Origin: BJGV01 sp964194745
Lineage (GTDB): Bacteria > Pseudomonadota > Gammaproteobacteria > Burkholderiales > Nitrosomonadaceae
Assembly (NCBI GenBank): GCA_965248035.1
Contig: OZ252054.1
Coordinates: 372,001-436,000, forward strand
Direction: 5' to 3'
DNA: 64,000 nt
In this document: piece by piece, positions 9,760 through 18,361 of the stretch
How the letters are laid out: each line of letters begins with the position of its first letter
Numbering within the stretch: position 1 is the first letter of the stretch
Notes under the pieces: generated by a model
Seen by the model: only the letters and a program-made list of their open reading frames with translations
Databases searched by the model: none
Told to the model about the DNA's origin: nothing
Program-made: the position numbers and the translations under genes

Positions 9760-10045
9760 GGAGCCTGGGAGGTAATGTTGAAGCCATAATGATACATGAT
9801 TTATGTCTACTCCAGCAGCTATGTTTATTGGAAACTATTCAGTTTGATGTTGTAATACACAAACAACATAGTTTATGTAAAAGTACTCAGTATTTGACCA
9901 CAGAAAGAATCATCCTGTCCCTCGCCCCGCTGTTACTCCTTGCTAATCTAGCAAAATGTAATTGCTAAAGTATTTTTCGGAATTAACCATAAAATCATAT
10001 AAAATAGCGACTTTTTTTACAATACATTTTTCTGAAAGGCAAACT
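9760..10045. other. Divergent accA/ybiT intergenic region
   Basis: About 285 bp, AT-rich. It must hold the promoters for accA-tilS (minus) and ybiT (plus), but no hexamer pair is convincing. The ybiT frame stays open upstream to 9962; that stretch is probably untranslated leader. Confidence 0.4.
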
Positions 10046-11650
10046 TTGATAAATACTGCCAATATCACCATGCAGTTTGGTGCAAAGCCACTGTTCGAGA
10101 ATGTTTCAGTGAAATTCGGAGACAGCAATCGTTACGGCTTAATAGGCGCCAATGGCTGTGGAAAATCTACCTTTATGAAAATCCTTGGTAGTGATCTTGA
10201 TTCCACCTCTGGAAGTGTCAGCGTTGATACCAATGATCGCGTGGGCAAACTACGTCAGGACCAATTTGCATTTGAAAATTGCCTAGTAATTGATACAGTA
10301 ATGATGGGGCATGATGAATTGTGGCATGTGAAGGAAGAGCGTGACGCGATCTATGCAGATGCTGATGCTGATGAGGCCGATTATATGCATGCTGCAGAGC
10401 TTGAAACTCGCTTCGCCGAACTGGACGGCTACTCAGCAGAAGCTCGTGCTGGAGAATTACTACTAGGCGTTGGCATCCCGCTACCTCAGCACCAAGGGTT
10501 AATGAGTGAAATTGCCCCTGGATTAAAGTTGCGCATATTGCTTGCCCAAGCCTTATTTTCTGATCCTGAAATTCTGTTGCTAGATGAACCAACGAACAAT
10601 CTTGATATCAACACTATCCGATGGCTAGAGGATGTGATCAACACTAGCAAGAGTACTATTGTCATCATCTCGCATGACCGGCATTTTCTAAATAGTGTCT
10701 GTACCCATATGGCCGATTTGGATTTCGGTGAAATACGTGTTTACCCTGGTAATTATGATGAATACATGACCGCTTCTAGCCAGGTTCGTGAGCGCATGTT
10801 GTCTAACAACGCAAAAAAGAAAACCCAGATTGCAGAATTACAGGCTTTTGTCAGCCGCTTTTCCGCTAACGCCTCTAAGGCAAGACAGGCAACTAGCCGC
10901 GCACGTCAAATTGAAAAAATAAAACTAGAAGATATAAAACCATCCAGCCGCCAGTATCCTTACATCCGATTTGACGTCGAAGATAAAAACAGGCTATACC
11001 GTTTAGCCGTATCGATTCAAAGCATTAGCAAGCATTTCGCTGGCATGGAAAAGCCATTATTAGAAAAATTCAGTATTAACATTGAAACAGGTGAGAAAAT
11101 CGCGATCATAGGACCCAATGGTATTGGTAAAACTACATTACTACGTTGCTTGTCTGGTGATCTGACGCTCGACGCGGGAGAAATAAAATGGGCAGAAAAA
11201 GCACATTATGGCTACTTTAAGCAAGACCATGCAGCAGACTTTGAAATGGATATGTCACTTACCGTTTGGATGACCCAATGGAGGCAAGAAACTGATGATG
11301 ATCAGGTCGTACGTAGCGTACTAGGAAGGCTATTGTTCTCGGGTGATGAAGTAAATAAATCGGTAAAAGTAATTTCTGGAGGGGAACAAGGACGCATGTT
11401 ATTTGGAAAACTCATTCTACAAAAATCTAATGTGTTACTGATGGATGAGCCAACTAACCACCTCGACATGGAATCTATTGAATCACTCAATGGCGCACTG
11501 GAAAAGTATTCTGGAACGCTGATCTTTGTCTCTCATGACCGAGAATTCGTGTCCTCATTGGCCACTCGAATCATTGAAATGAAACCAGACGGAATTATCG
11601 ATTTTAAGGGCAGCTACGAAGAATATCTACGAAGCCAAGGCGTAGTATGA
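10046..11650 (+). CDS. ybiT: ABC-F family ATPase YbiT
   Basis: 534 residues from a TTG start that has GAAAGG just upstream; starting at 9962 would add 28 residues without family likeness. Two ABC domains: Walker A GANGCGKST (about 34-42) and GPNGIGKTT in the second half, with two LLLDEPTNNLD/LLMDEPTNHLD Walker B motifs and a basic linker (ANASKARQATSRARQIEK). There are no membrane segments. ABC-F proteins act on ribosomes; YbiT is a translation factor of incompletely known role. Similarity to E. coli YbiT is strong along the whole length. Confidence 0.93.
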   Translation: MINTANITMQFGAKPLFENVSVKFGDSNRYGLIGANGCGKSTFMKILGSDLDSTSGSVSVDTNDRVGKLRQDQFAFENCLVIDTVMMGHDELWHVKEERDAIYADADADEADYMHAAELETRFAELDGYSAEARAGELLLGVGIPLPQHQGLMSEIAPGLKLRILLAQALFSDPEILLLDEPTNNLDINTIRWLEDVINTSKSTIVIISHDRHFLNSVCTHMADLDFGEIRVYPGNYDEYMTASSQVRERMLSNNAKKKTQIAELQAFVSRFSANASKARQATSRARQIEKIKLEDIKPSSRQYPYIRFDVEDKNRLYRLAVSIQSISKHFAGMEKPLLEKFSINIETGEKIAIIGPNGIGKTTLLRCLSGDLTLDAGEIKWAEKAHYGYFKQDHAADFEMDMSLTVWMTQWRQETDDDQVVRSVLGRLLFSGDEVNKSVKVISGGEQGRMLFGKLILQKSNVLLMDEPTNHLDMESIESLNGALEKYSGTLIFVSHDREFVSSLATRIIEMKPDGIIDFKGSYEEYLRSQGVV

Positions 11651-11720
11651 AAGTACTTTTAGTTTTTAGAGACCGCCTCGTTGCGTGCACCTCATGGTTG
11701 CCCATCCTTGAGTATAAAGA

Positions 11721-11746
11721 AGCTCGGAGTTCGAGCTATTATTTTG
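11721..11746 (+). terminator. Possible rho-independent terminator after ybiT
   Basis: AGCTCG (11721-11726) pairs with CGAGCT (11732-11737) around a 5-nt loop, followed by ATTATTTTG. The stem is short and the T-run interrupted, so it is moderate at best. It lies 70 bp past the ybiT stop, in the convergent gap with ampD. Confidence 0.45.
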
Positions 11747-11765
11747 TACTCTGAGAAAACAATCA

Positions 11766-12314
11766 TCAACTCTGTTTGGCAATAAGTAGCGCCTCACGAT
11801 AACGACCCCAATCAAAATACGGCCCAGGATCGGTTTTTCGTTCTGGAGCAATATCTGAGTGACCTGTAATGTCTACAATTGGATAAGCTTTACTCAGTTC
11901 TATAGTAAGTGTAACTAAAGCTACGTATTGGCTGTCAGTAAAAGGCACCGTATCGCTGCCCTCAATCTCCACACCTATAGAAAAATCATTGCAACATGTC
12001 TTTCCCTGCCAGCGCGATACCCCCGCATGCCAAGCTCGCTTCCCGCAGGGGACAAACTGGATAATTTCGCCATTTCGACGGATAAAGAAATGGGCAGAAA
12101 CCTTAATATCATGAAGAGTTTGGTAATGCCAAATATCCGGATTGAGTCGGTTAGTGAATAATTCAATCACACCACTTCCTACAAATTCATCCGGTGGCAA
12201 ACTGATATTGTGTATTACTAATAGGCTTACTGCACACCCTAATGGGCGCTCGTCGCAATTAGGTGAAGCAATGAAACGCACGCCAGACAAATAACCTGCT
12301 ACATCAACTTTCAC
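11766..12314 (-). CDS. ampD: 1,6-anhydro-N-acetylmuramyl-L-alanine amidase AmpD
   Basis: 182 residues from a GTG start with AGAAGG seven bases upstream. It has the amidase_2 fold with LLVIHNISLPP, a WHAGVSRW segment and SDIAPERKTDPGPYFDW, which provide the zinc ligands and the substrate pocket. There is no signal peptide, so it is cytoplasmic. It cleaves the peptide from anhydro-muropeptides during peptidoglycan recycling and in other bacteria sets AmpC induction through AmpR. It sits just beyond the detached 3' end of pilR on the same strand. Confidence 0.93.
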   Translation of the reverse strand: MKVDVAGYLSGVRFIASPNCDERPLGCAVSLLVIHNISLPPDEFVGSGVIELFTNRLNPDIWHYQTLHDIKVSAHFFIRRNGEIIQFVPCGKRAWHAGVSRWQGKTCCNDFSIGVEIEGSDTVPFTDSQYVALVTLTIELSKAYPIVDITGHSDIAPERKTDPGPYFDWGRYREALLIAKQS

Positions 12315-12379
12315 CGATTAGCCTTCTCTACCACAAAAGTAATGTACTTTGATCTACCGAAATCATGAATACGGAACAC

Positions 12380-12549
12380 TCATTCATAATTAAGCCCAAG
12401 TCTTTCAATTCTATAGCGCATGGATCTTACAGTAATGCCCAACAATTTTGCTGCTGCGGTACGGTTATATTTAGTTTTTTCCAAGGCCCCAACGATAGAT
12501 TCTTTTTCTAGCCGATCAAGATAATCCTGCAATGGCAATTCAATGTTAG
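12380..12549 (-). pseudogene. pilR: 3' fragment of pilR: Fis-type DNA-binding domain cut off by element A
   Basis: Read on the minus strand this encodes LPLQDYLDRLEKESIVGALE, then a Fis-like helix-turn-helix with TAAAKLLGIT and a TGA at 12380-12382. It is the missing C-terminus of the sigma-54 regulator whose first part is at 15380-16635. The reading frame passes through the duplicated target (CTAACATTGA on the minus strand): removing element A and one target copy would rejoin ...ETSNIE with LPLQDYL in frame. As it stands it has no start and is separated from the activator domain by 2.8 kb. Confidence 0.9.
12540..12549 (+). repeat. Target site duplication of element A (left copy)
   Basis: TCAATGTTAG here is repeated at 15380-15389 on the far side of element A. 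Ten bases match; an 8-bp duplication (CAATGTTA, usual for IS1595-type elements) is equally compatible if the terminal base of one inverted repeat differs. Both copies lie in pilR codons. Confidence 0.85.
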
Positions 12550-12573
12550 GGAATTATATACATTAGTCACAAA
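12550..12573 (+). repeat. Left terminal inverted repeat of element A
   Basis: 24 bp beginning GGAATTATATACATTAG, an exact inverted copy of 15356-15379. The first 11-13 bases match the ends of element B, with a different continuation. Confidence 0.92.
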
Positions 12574-12579
12574 ATCCAG

Positions 12580-12744
12580 CTATCCTATGCTTCTTATAGG
12601 TCTGAAAATCGCCTTTCGAACAGTTTTTCTACTTACTCCGGGCATATTCACTATCTGTTCATTTTCAGCTTTGGATGGTTGATACTTATTCTGTTGCGGC
12701 ATATCTATGACTCTCTCCGGCGTTTTGATTTCTCTTTTATTCAT
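12580..12744 (-). CDS. Small basic protein at the end of element A, HTH-like
   Basis: 54 residues starting MNKREIKTPERVIDMPQQNK. The ATG overlaps the stop of the endonuclease-like gene (CATGAATAA), so translation is probably coupled. The C-terminal half (helix KAENEQIVNM, turn PGVS, helix RKTVRKAIF) looks like a helix-turn-helix recognition unit, which would suit a cassette regulator, but this is by eye only. An ATG further upstream (12786) lies inside the endonuclease frame and is less likely. A small ORF sits in the same place in element B (37186-37365). Confidence 0.6.
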   Translation of the reverse strand: MNKREIKTPERVIDMPQQNKYQPSKAENEQIVNMPGVSRKTVRKAIFRPIRSIG

Positions 12745-13429
12745 GACTGCCCCCTGTGTACTGTTCCAATAATTCAGGAATTTCACCTAGGGGAAAAACA
12801 TAGCTCTTTGGCGGTGTTTCCCTCTGGTTCTTTCTCAACTCTGTGATTCGTTGACGATCGCGTTCTTCGTAGTACGCTCCGTCTACTATAATCAACAAAA
12901 CAACATCACGATTTTGACACTGCAAAAAGCATTTCATCAGCTCTGCCATTTCCTTGTACTGACTGTCCTGGTTTCCCCCGCCTTCCTGTGTATATTTATG
13001 CATAGCGTAAAATGTCTTGCCCCCGGTTCTCCATCTGAAGTCGAGAGATTTTCCGGGCAGTTTACGTCTGTTCGTTTCTGATTCGATGTTTCCATCACTG
13101 GAAACTTTAAGGGCATTCTTGCCGGACTTCTGTAGCACTTCAAAATCACTTACCCATGGTAAAGTCTCTATCCACCCAGCCGCCGCTACTTCATGCAATC
13201 CGGTTCGGCGAGGCTCTTTTGCAAACCATGCAGCAAACATACTATCCGTTCTTATCTTCTGTAATACGTCATTTTCTCTGTAGCCAAATCTCCACATAAA
13301 CCCCCGTACACGCTTGATAAGACGTCCTGTTCTGCTTTCTGCTTCCTGTGTGACATCTTCATGTGCTTTCTTCCATTCCAGTCGTTCTATAGACTTATAA
13401 TCAGGCGGCGGACTGTGTTTAACCGACAT
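12737..13429 (-). CDS. Putative type II restriction endonuclease of element A
   Basis: 230 residues, start overlapping the methyltransferase 3' end by 11 bp. I see no confident named family. KSLDFRW (D130) followed by YAMHKYTQEGGGNQDSQYKE (140-160) resembles the metal-binding core of some PD-(D/E)XK-like type II enzymes, and a hydrophobic strand VVLLIIVDGAYY follows as often seen in such folds. The position directly after a DNA methyltransferase is the main argument. The canonical (D/E)-x-K residues are not clearly met, since the residue two before K145 is Met. Alternatives are an unrelated accessory nuclease or a regulator. Confidence 0.65.
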   Translation of the reverse strand: MSVKHSPPPDYKSIERLEWKKAHEDVTQEAESRTGRLIKRVRGFMWRFGYRENDVLQKIRTDSMFAAWFAKEPRRTGLHEVAAAGWIETLPWVSDFEVLQKSGKNALKVSSDGNIESETNRRKLPGKSLDFRWRTGGKTFYAMHKYTQEGGGNQDSQYKEMAELMKCFLQCQNRDVVLLIIVDGAYYEERDRQRITELRKNQRETPPKSYVFPLGEIPELLEQYTGGSHE

Positions 13430-14349
13430 GATGAATAATACCTCGTGCCAGTGCCCAGTCGCACCTACGGCGATATTTACCGTCTTGCCTGACTCCTTTA
13501 TAGCAAGTCATCAGAACATCGTAAGTTTTATTTCGGAACTCTTTAATAATCCTGTTCCATTCATCAATTCTTATTTGCCCGTCAACCATCAGCTTCGTTA
13601 TATGTCGCCCGGTGGATTTAACCTGATAATCTGATAACTCCTGCACATCACAAAACCGGATTGATTCCTTCCTTTGTATTATCCAGCGCAATCAGTCCTA
13701 CATTCCCGTCAGGGTCATTAAACCTGACGTTGATACCTGATTGTTGTTGTTCAGGTTTTAATTTTTTCAACAGAGACAGCAGACCAATGTGCCGGTCTCC
13801 TGACCATATATCCACATCATACACAGAGTCAGGAACGAACAACGCCAAGCCTACGGGATGCTGTGTTTCAGCGAACATTTGAGCCGTAAGTGATACAAAT
13901 GACTTAAGCCTGTCCTGAAAAATGTCCGCAGTGATAAATGATTCAGGCACAAGTGCTGCTATATACTGACAACGTTGGAGGCATCTTTCTAATGCTAACT
14001 TATAAATATCGTCATAGTCGCATTCAGGATAAGCTAAACCCCTTACAGTAGCACTATTCTTTGCCAGCCATGGTGGATTGGTAACACAAATATCATATCC
14101 CCGCGGGAAGTGAGACAGGGTGTCCTTTCGTCTTACATCTTTACCGTAAGGGGTAATGTCGTAAGATGTGGAATTATGGCATAAGTTCATACCAGACAAT
14201 AGTTTTATCAGGCTGTCAGACCCTGCGAATGGCTCTAAAATACGATTGTCGGGCAACCCCGCCTGTCCTGCCCACTCTTTGAATGGTGCATTATTAAATG
14301 GGTTCCCTTGTGTGTAATACCTGCCATTCGCTCTCTTTGTGTTTGCCAT
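13419..14349 (-). pseudogene. Gamma-class adenine-type DNA methyltransferase of element A, split by a 4-bp duplication
   Basis: Frame 1 (13648-14349, 233 residues) has motif X-like YYTQGNPF at the N-terminus, motif I ILEPFAGS (37-44) and motif IV NPPW (91-94), in gamma-class order; NPPW is typical of N6-adenine enzymes. It runs through GLIALDNTKEG and stops. A second frame (13419-13691) continues naturally as SIRFCDVQELSDYQVKSTGR. At 13665-13672 the bases TTCC occur twice in tandem. Removing one copy joins ...DNTKE to SIRFC and gives 308 residues. The duplication could be a null mutation, a slippage-controlled phase switch, or an assembly error. Confidence 0.82.
13665..13672 (+). repeat. TTCC x2 tandem repeat causing the methyltransferase frameshift
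   Basis: Two tandem copies of TTCC. One copy would restore a single methyltransferase frame across 13419-14349 (931 minus 4 is 927, exactly 309 codons). This makes it a plausible strand-slippage site. Confidence 0.7.
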
Positions 14350-14357
14350 GGCTGTCT

Positions 14358-15287
14358 CTATGCAATCAGGTCATGGTATTTAAGTCTCTTGCCTGTCATG
14401 CCTTTAGCGAGGACTGCCATTTGTTCGACAGTGTCTTGCTCCCGGATGTTATGGCGACCTGCGAACTCCTGCACATATCGGTTCAAATGCTTTTCGCTCA
14501 TATGGTGGTGAATGCCGTGATAGCCCCGTTTCAGTAATGCCCAAAACGACTCAATGCCGTTGGTATGTGCCTGATTACGCACATACTCACTCACACTATG
14601 CCTGACTGTTTCATGGCGACAGGATAGCCCCGAATAACCCTTGTGGTCATCTGTATAGACGGCGGCGTTCTTTTCAGTATGCTTGTGTACGAAATTATGC
14701 AGAGTACGCTGGTCGGTACATGCGATCTTACCAGCACTTATCTTGTTTGTTTTGCGGTCTTTAGCCCCTATCACAATCTCTTTGCCAACACCACCACGTC
14801 CTACGTTACGTCTTTTTCTTACATGTTTGTTCTTTTCTTTACCGCCTATGTAGGTTTCATCTGTTTCAACAGGGCCGGAAAACACCCCAACCTCAAGTTC
14901 AAAAGCCTTACGCAAGCGGTGAAGCATGAACCAGGCTGCCTTCTGGCTAATTCCTAATTCCCGATGAAGTTTAAGAGACGAAATCCCTTTGATATTCGTT
15001 GTGAACAGGTAAATTCCTACGGCCCATATCCTGTATTTCAGGTTAGAACCTTCCATGATTGTCCCCGTTCTGACTGAGAACATGGGCCTGTCTTCACAAT
15101 CACGGCATCTATGCGTCATACTGCTGTGGTTAATGTCGGACTGGACGTTATCGGAATGGCAATACGGACAGGTTGGGACATCATCCCATCGTTGCTCAGA
15201 CAGCCATTTCTTTGCTGCTGTTTCATCAGGAAACATCCCGATAACATCAAAAAGTGTTAACCCTTTACGATATGATTTACCAGCCAT
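14358..15287 (-). CDS. IS1595-family (ISXO2-like) transposase of element A
   Basis: 309 residues from MAGKSYRKG, preceded by AGAGG at 8 nt; a GTG 18 bp upstream is possible but poorer. An N-terminal zinc ribbon (CPYC ... CRDC) is followed by the ISXO2-like DDE domain: ETDETYIGGK, VYTDDHKGY and HTNGIESFWALLKRGYHG supply the acidic and Asn/Glu catalytic positions. The C-terminus ends KGMTGKRLKYHDLIA. It is clearly homologous to the transposase of element B but diverged (many differences over the whole length), so the two elements are not recent copies. The methyltransferase begins 8 bp after its stop. Confidence 0.93.
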   Translation of the reverse strand: MAGKSYRKGLTLFDVIGMFPDETAAKKWLSEQRWDDVPTCPYCHSDNVQSDINHSSMTHRCRDCEDRPMFSVRTGTIMEGSNLKYRIWAVGIYLFTTNIKGISSLKLHRELGISQKAAWFMLHRLRKAFELEVGVFSGPVETDETYIGGKEKNKHVRKRRNVGRGGVGKEIVIGAKDRKTNKISAGKIACTDQRTLHNFVHKHTEKNAAVYTDDHKGYSGLSCRHETVRHSVSEYVRNQAHTNGIESFWALLKRGYHGIHHHMSEKHLNRYVQEFAGRHNIREQDTVEQMAVLAKGMTGKRLKYHDLIA

Positions 15288-15320
15288 TTTGTTATCCTCT
15301 TTCACTTAAATTGTGACTAA

Positions 15321-15349
15321 AGAATAACATAATTGTTACCGTACGTCAA
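15321..15349 (-). promoter_or_regulatory. Promoter of the element A operon
   Basis: On the minus strand TTGACG (15344-15349) and TATTCT (15321-15326) are separated by exactly 17 bp, just inside the right inverted repeat and about 35 bp before the transposase start. Element B has the equivalent promoter at the same place. Confidence 0.72.
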
Positions 15350-15355
15350 GAATTA

Positions 15356-15379
15356 TTTGTGACTAATGTATATAATTCC
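15356..15379 (-). repeat. Right terminal inverted repeat of element A
   Basis: Exact inverse of 12550-12573 (24 bp). It supplies an artificial C-terminus to the interrupted pilR frame, which reads through it to a stop at 15346. Confidence 0.92.
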
Positions 15380-15389
15380 TCAATGTTAG
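15380..15389 (+). repeat. Target site duplication of element A (right copy)
   Basis: TCAATGTTAG, identical to 12540-12549, immediately outside the right terminal repeat. Confidence 0.85.
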
Positions 15390-16635
15390 ATGTCTCTGGT
15401 TGCGCTACAAGAGTATCCTGGGACGACGCTTCAAGGGACTCCAATTGCAAACCATCTTTGCCAATTTCTACATCTGAACATAGTGCTAGCGTACGTTCCA
15501 AAATATTTTCCAGCTCGCGTACATTACCAGGAAAGTTATATTGCATGAGTGCTTCCAATGCGCTTTTACTTAAATTACATCTTGTTCTACCACTTGCTTC
15601 GCAAAGGCGAGCAAGAATAGCATTGGCTATAAGCGAGATGTCATCTTGCATTTCACGTAGAGCAGGCATCTTGAGCTCAATTACGTTAAGTCGATAATAC
15701 AAATCCTGCCGAAATCTTCCATCTTCAATACGCTCAGTCAACTTCTGATGGGTGGCACTTATAATACGAACATCTACATTTTCCTCCTGAGTAGAGCCAA
15801 GTTTTCTTACTCGCTTTTCCTGAATTGCTCTTAACAACTTGACTTGCATAGTAAGTGGCAAATCAGCTACTTCATCGAGAAATAAAGTGCCTCCATCAGC
15901 CGCCAGAAAAAATCCACCACGTTCAACATCTGCACCAGTAAATGCTCCTTTCTTGTAACCAAAGAATTCGCTCTCCATGAGATTCTCAGGAATTGCACCG
16001 CAATTTACAGGCACAAAAGGCTTACCATGTCGTGCGCTCTTAGCATGTATAGACCTTGCTGCTAGTTCCTTACCACTACCAGATTCACCGCTAATATAAA
16101 CCGGAGCTTGGCTTCGAGATAGTTTCTCAACCATAGAACGTAGTTGCAGCATGGGTGGAGATTCGCCAAGTAACATGTTCTCCTCATCTTCGGAGACAGA
16201 GGAAGCTTTATTTTTTAATGGAGGTAAGTTCAGTGCGGATTTCACCAAAGAACGTAACTGCTGCAAAGACACTGGTTTAGCAAGATAATCAAATGAGCCT
16301 GTCTTTAAAGCGGTGACAGCGTTCTCGGTAGTACCGTGGGCAGTAATCACCGCCACTGGTAAATCTGCAGAAAAATTAACTATATGTCGTACTAATTCCA
16401 GTCCTTCCCCATCTGGTAAGCGCATATCAGTCAAGCACAAATCAAAATGATGCAATTCAAGCATATGCTTGGCATCATTTAGATTCATAGTGCGCTTTAC
16501 TTCCATTCCCATTCGCGCAAGCGTAAGTTCGAGCAATTCCAAAATATCCGACTCATCGTCTACAATCAGTATCGTGGGAACTGATGACTTACTGCTGAGT
16601 TCAGAATTCACTATCCGTTCATTTTGATTAGGCAT
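15380..16635 (-). pseudogene. pilR: pilR 5' part: sigma-54 response regulator lacking its DNA-binding domain
   Basis: About 418 native residues. The receiver domain (ILIVDDESDILELLELTL, LTDMRLPDGEGL with the phospho-acceptor Asp, AITAHG, DYLAKP) is followed by the AAA+ sigma-54 interaction domain (GESGSGKE, ESEFFGYKKGAFTGA, DGGTLFLDEVADLP, NFPGNVRELEN). The frame then enters element A after ETSNIE and ends with 11 foreign residues at 15346. PilR normally activates pilin transcription with PilS. Without the Fis-type domain (now at 12380-12549) sequence-specific activation should be lost. It starts 3 bp after the pilS stop. Confidence 0.9.
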
Positions 16636-16638
16636 GAT

Positions 16639-18284
16639 CTAATTGCCCCTGCATACAACTCTGAAATGGCCGCCAGCAGGCTTCTCCATGTAAAAAAGTG
16701 ATGCGCTATTAGCTTCACACATCTCGCGTGCAATATAGAGACCAAGACCTGTGCCGCTTGCTACAGTAGTAAAGAAAGGCTCAAACAACTGATTGTGCGC
16801 ACCTTGGACAATACCTGGGCCGTCATCAATTACATCCAGATGAATTCTGTCATCGGCCTCTCTAGCTAATATTAGCTGAATGCTACCATGCTGCTTATGG
16901 CAATGCCGCCAAGCATTATTGCACAAGTTCCACAATACCTGATTTAAATGTCCCCCATCAAATCTAACAACGTGCTGATCAGAAATGTCAAGTGAGAATG
17001 TATCGATATCAATTTTTTCGGTATGGCAAAATTCGTCAATAAATGTACGTATGAGATCAGCCGCTTGAATAACCTCTGATGTAGCCTGATCACGCCGGTT
17101 AAGTAGCAAAACATTCTGCACAATTTTATTAAGACGCTTGGTGTTATCTCGAATAATACGTAGCAATCGAGAATGAGTAGAGATCATGCCCAAATCTTCT
17201 TCTAACAATTCGCACGCATGACTAATAGAAGAAAGCGGATTACGAATTTCGTGAGCAATATTGACGGTGAACCTACCAAGAGCAGCAAGCTTTAGCTGTT
17301 GAGCCTGCACCTGGACATGGCTCATGTCCTCAAGAAAAATTACTACATTTGCCATGCTCTCTCCTCTTACAGGTACAAACCGAGTTCGTACCAACGCATT
17401 ACTTACTGGAATCCGTAACAAATCAAAGCTGATATTCGAATCTCCACGCCAAGCCTCTAATCTTTTCGCTAGAAGCGGAGCATGATCGGCAAGCATTCGC
17501 TTAACAAGGAACTCGGATGATAGACAGATAAGTTTCTCTGCATGAAAATTACGTTGCTGAATCTCGCCATTAGCATCCACTACAAGAACGCCATCTTGCA
17601 TATCCTGGATTACCAGTTGATTAATTTCGGCCATATTTGCTAAATCAATCCCACGCTGCAACGCCAGTTGCTCGCTGATAACAGTATGCTTAGCAAGCTG
17701 ATGAGCCAACCATGCCACAGCAAAATAACTCATGCTAAGCAAACCTGCCTGCAAATATTGGGCGTGATAGCCCTCCATATAGAGCAGGATATATGACTCT
17801 TCCAATAGAATCCCAATGCTGGCGACAAAAGCATAAAACAGTGCCAGCTTGCCGCGACTGATCAACCCTGCTGCAGCTAATGACGCCAGCAACAATAGGC
17901 CTAGTCCGCTTTGTATCCCACCGCTGAAATACACCAGAATAGATATAAACAGAACATCACTACAGATCTGAATCGCGATCTGCCAGTTGAAACGAGGCAA
18001 CGTATGCGTATCAGAAGCATTGAAATTGCACCAAATAGGAGGTAAGTCAACGCCGCATAGAAGAAAAATTGTGGATTGTAGGAACCCAGAACGGAGTCAC
18101 TCACCATCCATGTGATCATAATGATTACACCTGCCACCATTATGCGATACACATTGAAATAGAAAAGCGAACGCCAGAATTGTTCAGAGTGAGCAGCTTC
18201 TGGCGTGCCGGAAGTCGACTGCCACAATTTTGATTGCGGCAAAGGATTAATCATGGGTGAAATACTAGACTCATTTGAATTCAA
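16639..18284 (-). pseudogene. pilS: pilS sensor kinase, frameshifted within the N-terminal membrane domain
   Basis: The 5' frame (18284 down to about 18000) gives SKLWQSTSG..., membrane segments and AISMLLIRIR, and would end as a 127-residue product at 17901. The 3' frame (18000 to 16639, 453 residues) begins LPRFNWQIAIQICSDV with further membrane segments, then a PAS-like region, the HAMP-less H-box NIAHEIRNPLSSISHACELL, and the N/G1/G2 ATP-binding boxes (LWNLCNNAWRH, DDGPGI, GTGLGLYIAREMCE). One added base near 17995-18003 joins them into 548 residues, the usual PilS length. The 3' frame alone has a TTG at 18000 and could make an N-truncated kinase. Confidence 0.85.
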
Positions 18285-18361
18285 ATGGAATAATTTTTAG
18301 ACACAAAAAATTCCCGACTCATGTCGCGGCTTTCCTGTTTACTACTCTCCTCTTATGCTTT

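Larger units (their letters stand above)
12550..15379 (-). mobile_element. Element A: IS1595-type transposon carrying a restriction-modification cassette
   Basis: 2830 bp bounded by 24-bp perfect inverted repeats and a 10-bp (or 8-bp) target duplication in pilR. All genes are on the minus strand: promoter at the right end, ISXO2-like transposase, a gamma-class DNA methyltransferase split by a 4-bp duplication, a restriction-endonuclease-like protein, and a 54-residue ORF near the left end. Passenger genes are known for some IS1595-family members. The close repetition of this layout in element B (37181-39933) with different cargo is the notable point. The target duplication is intact, which suggests a fairly recent insertion. 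Confidence 0.92.

Noticed and set aside
12580..15305. Element A considered to be two nested insertions
   Set aside because: Only one pair of inverted repeats and one target duplication; the gene order equals that of element B.
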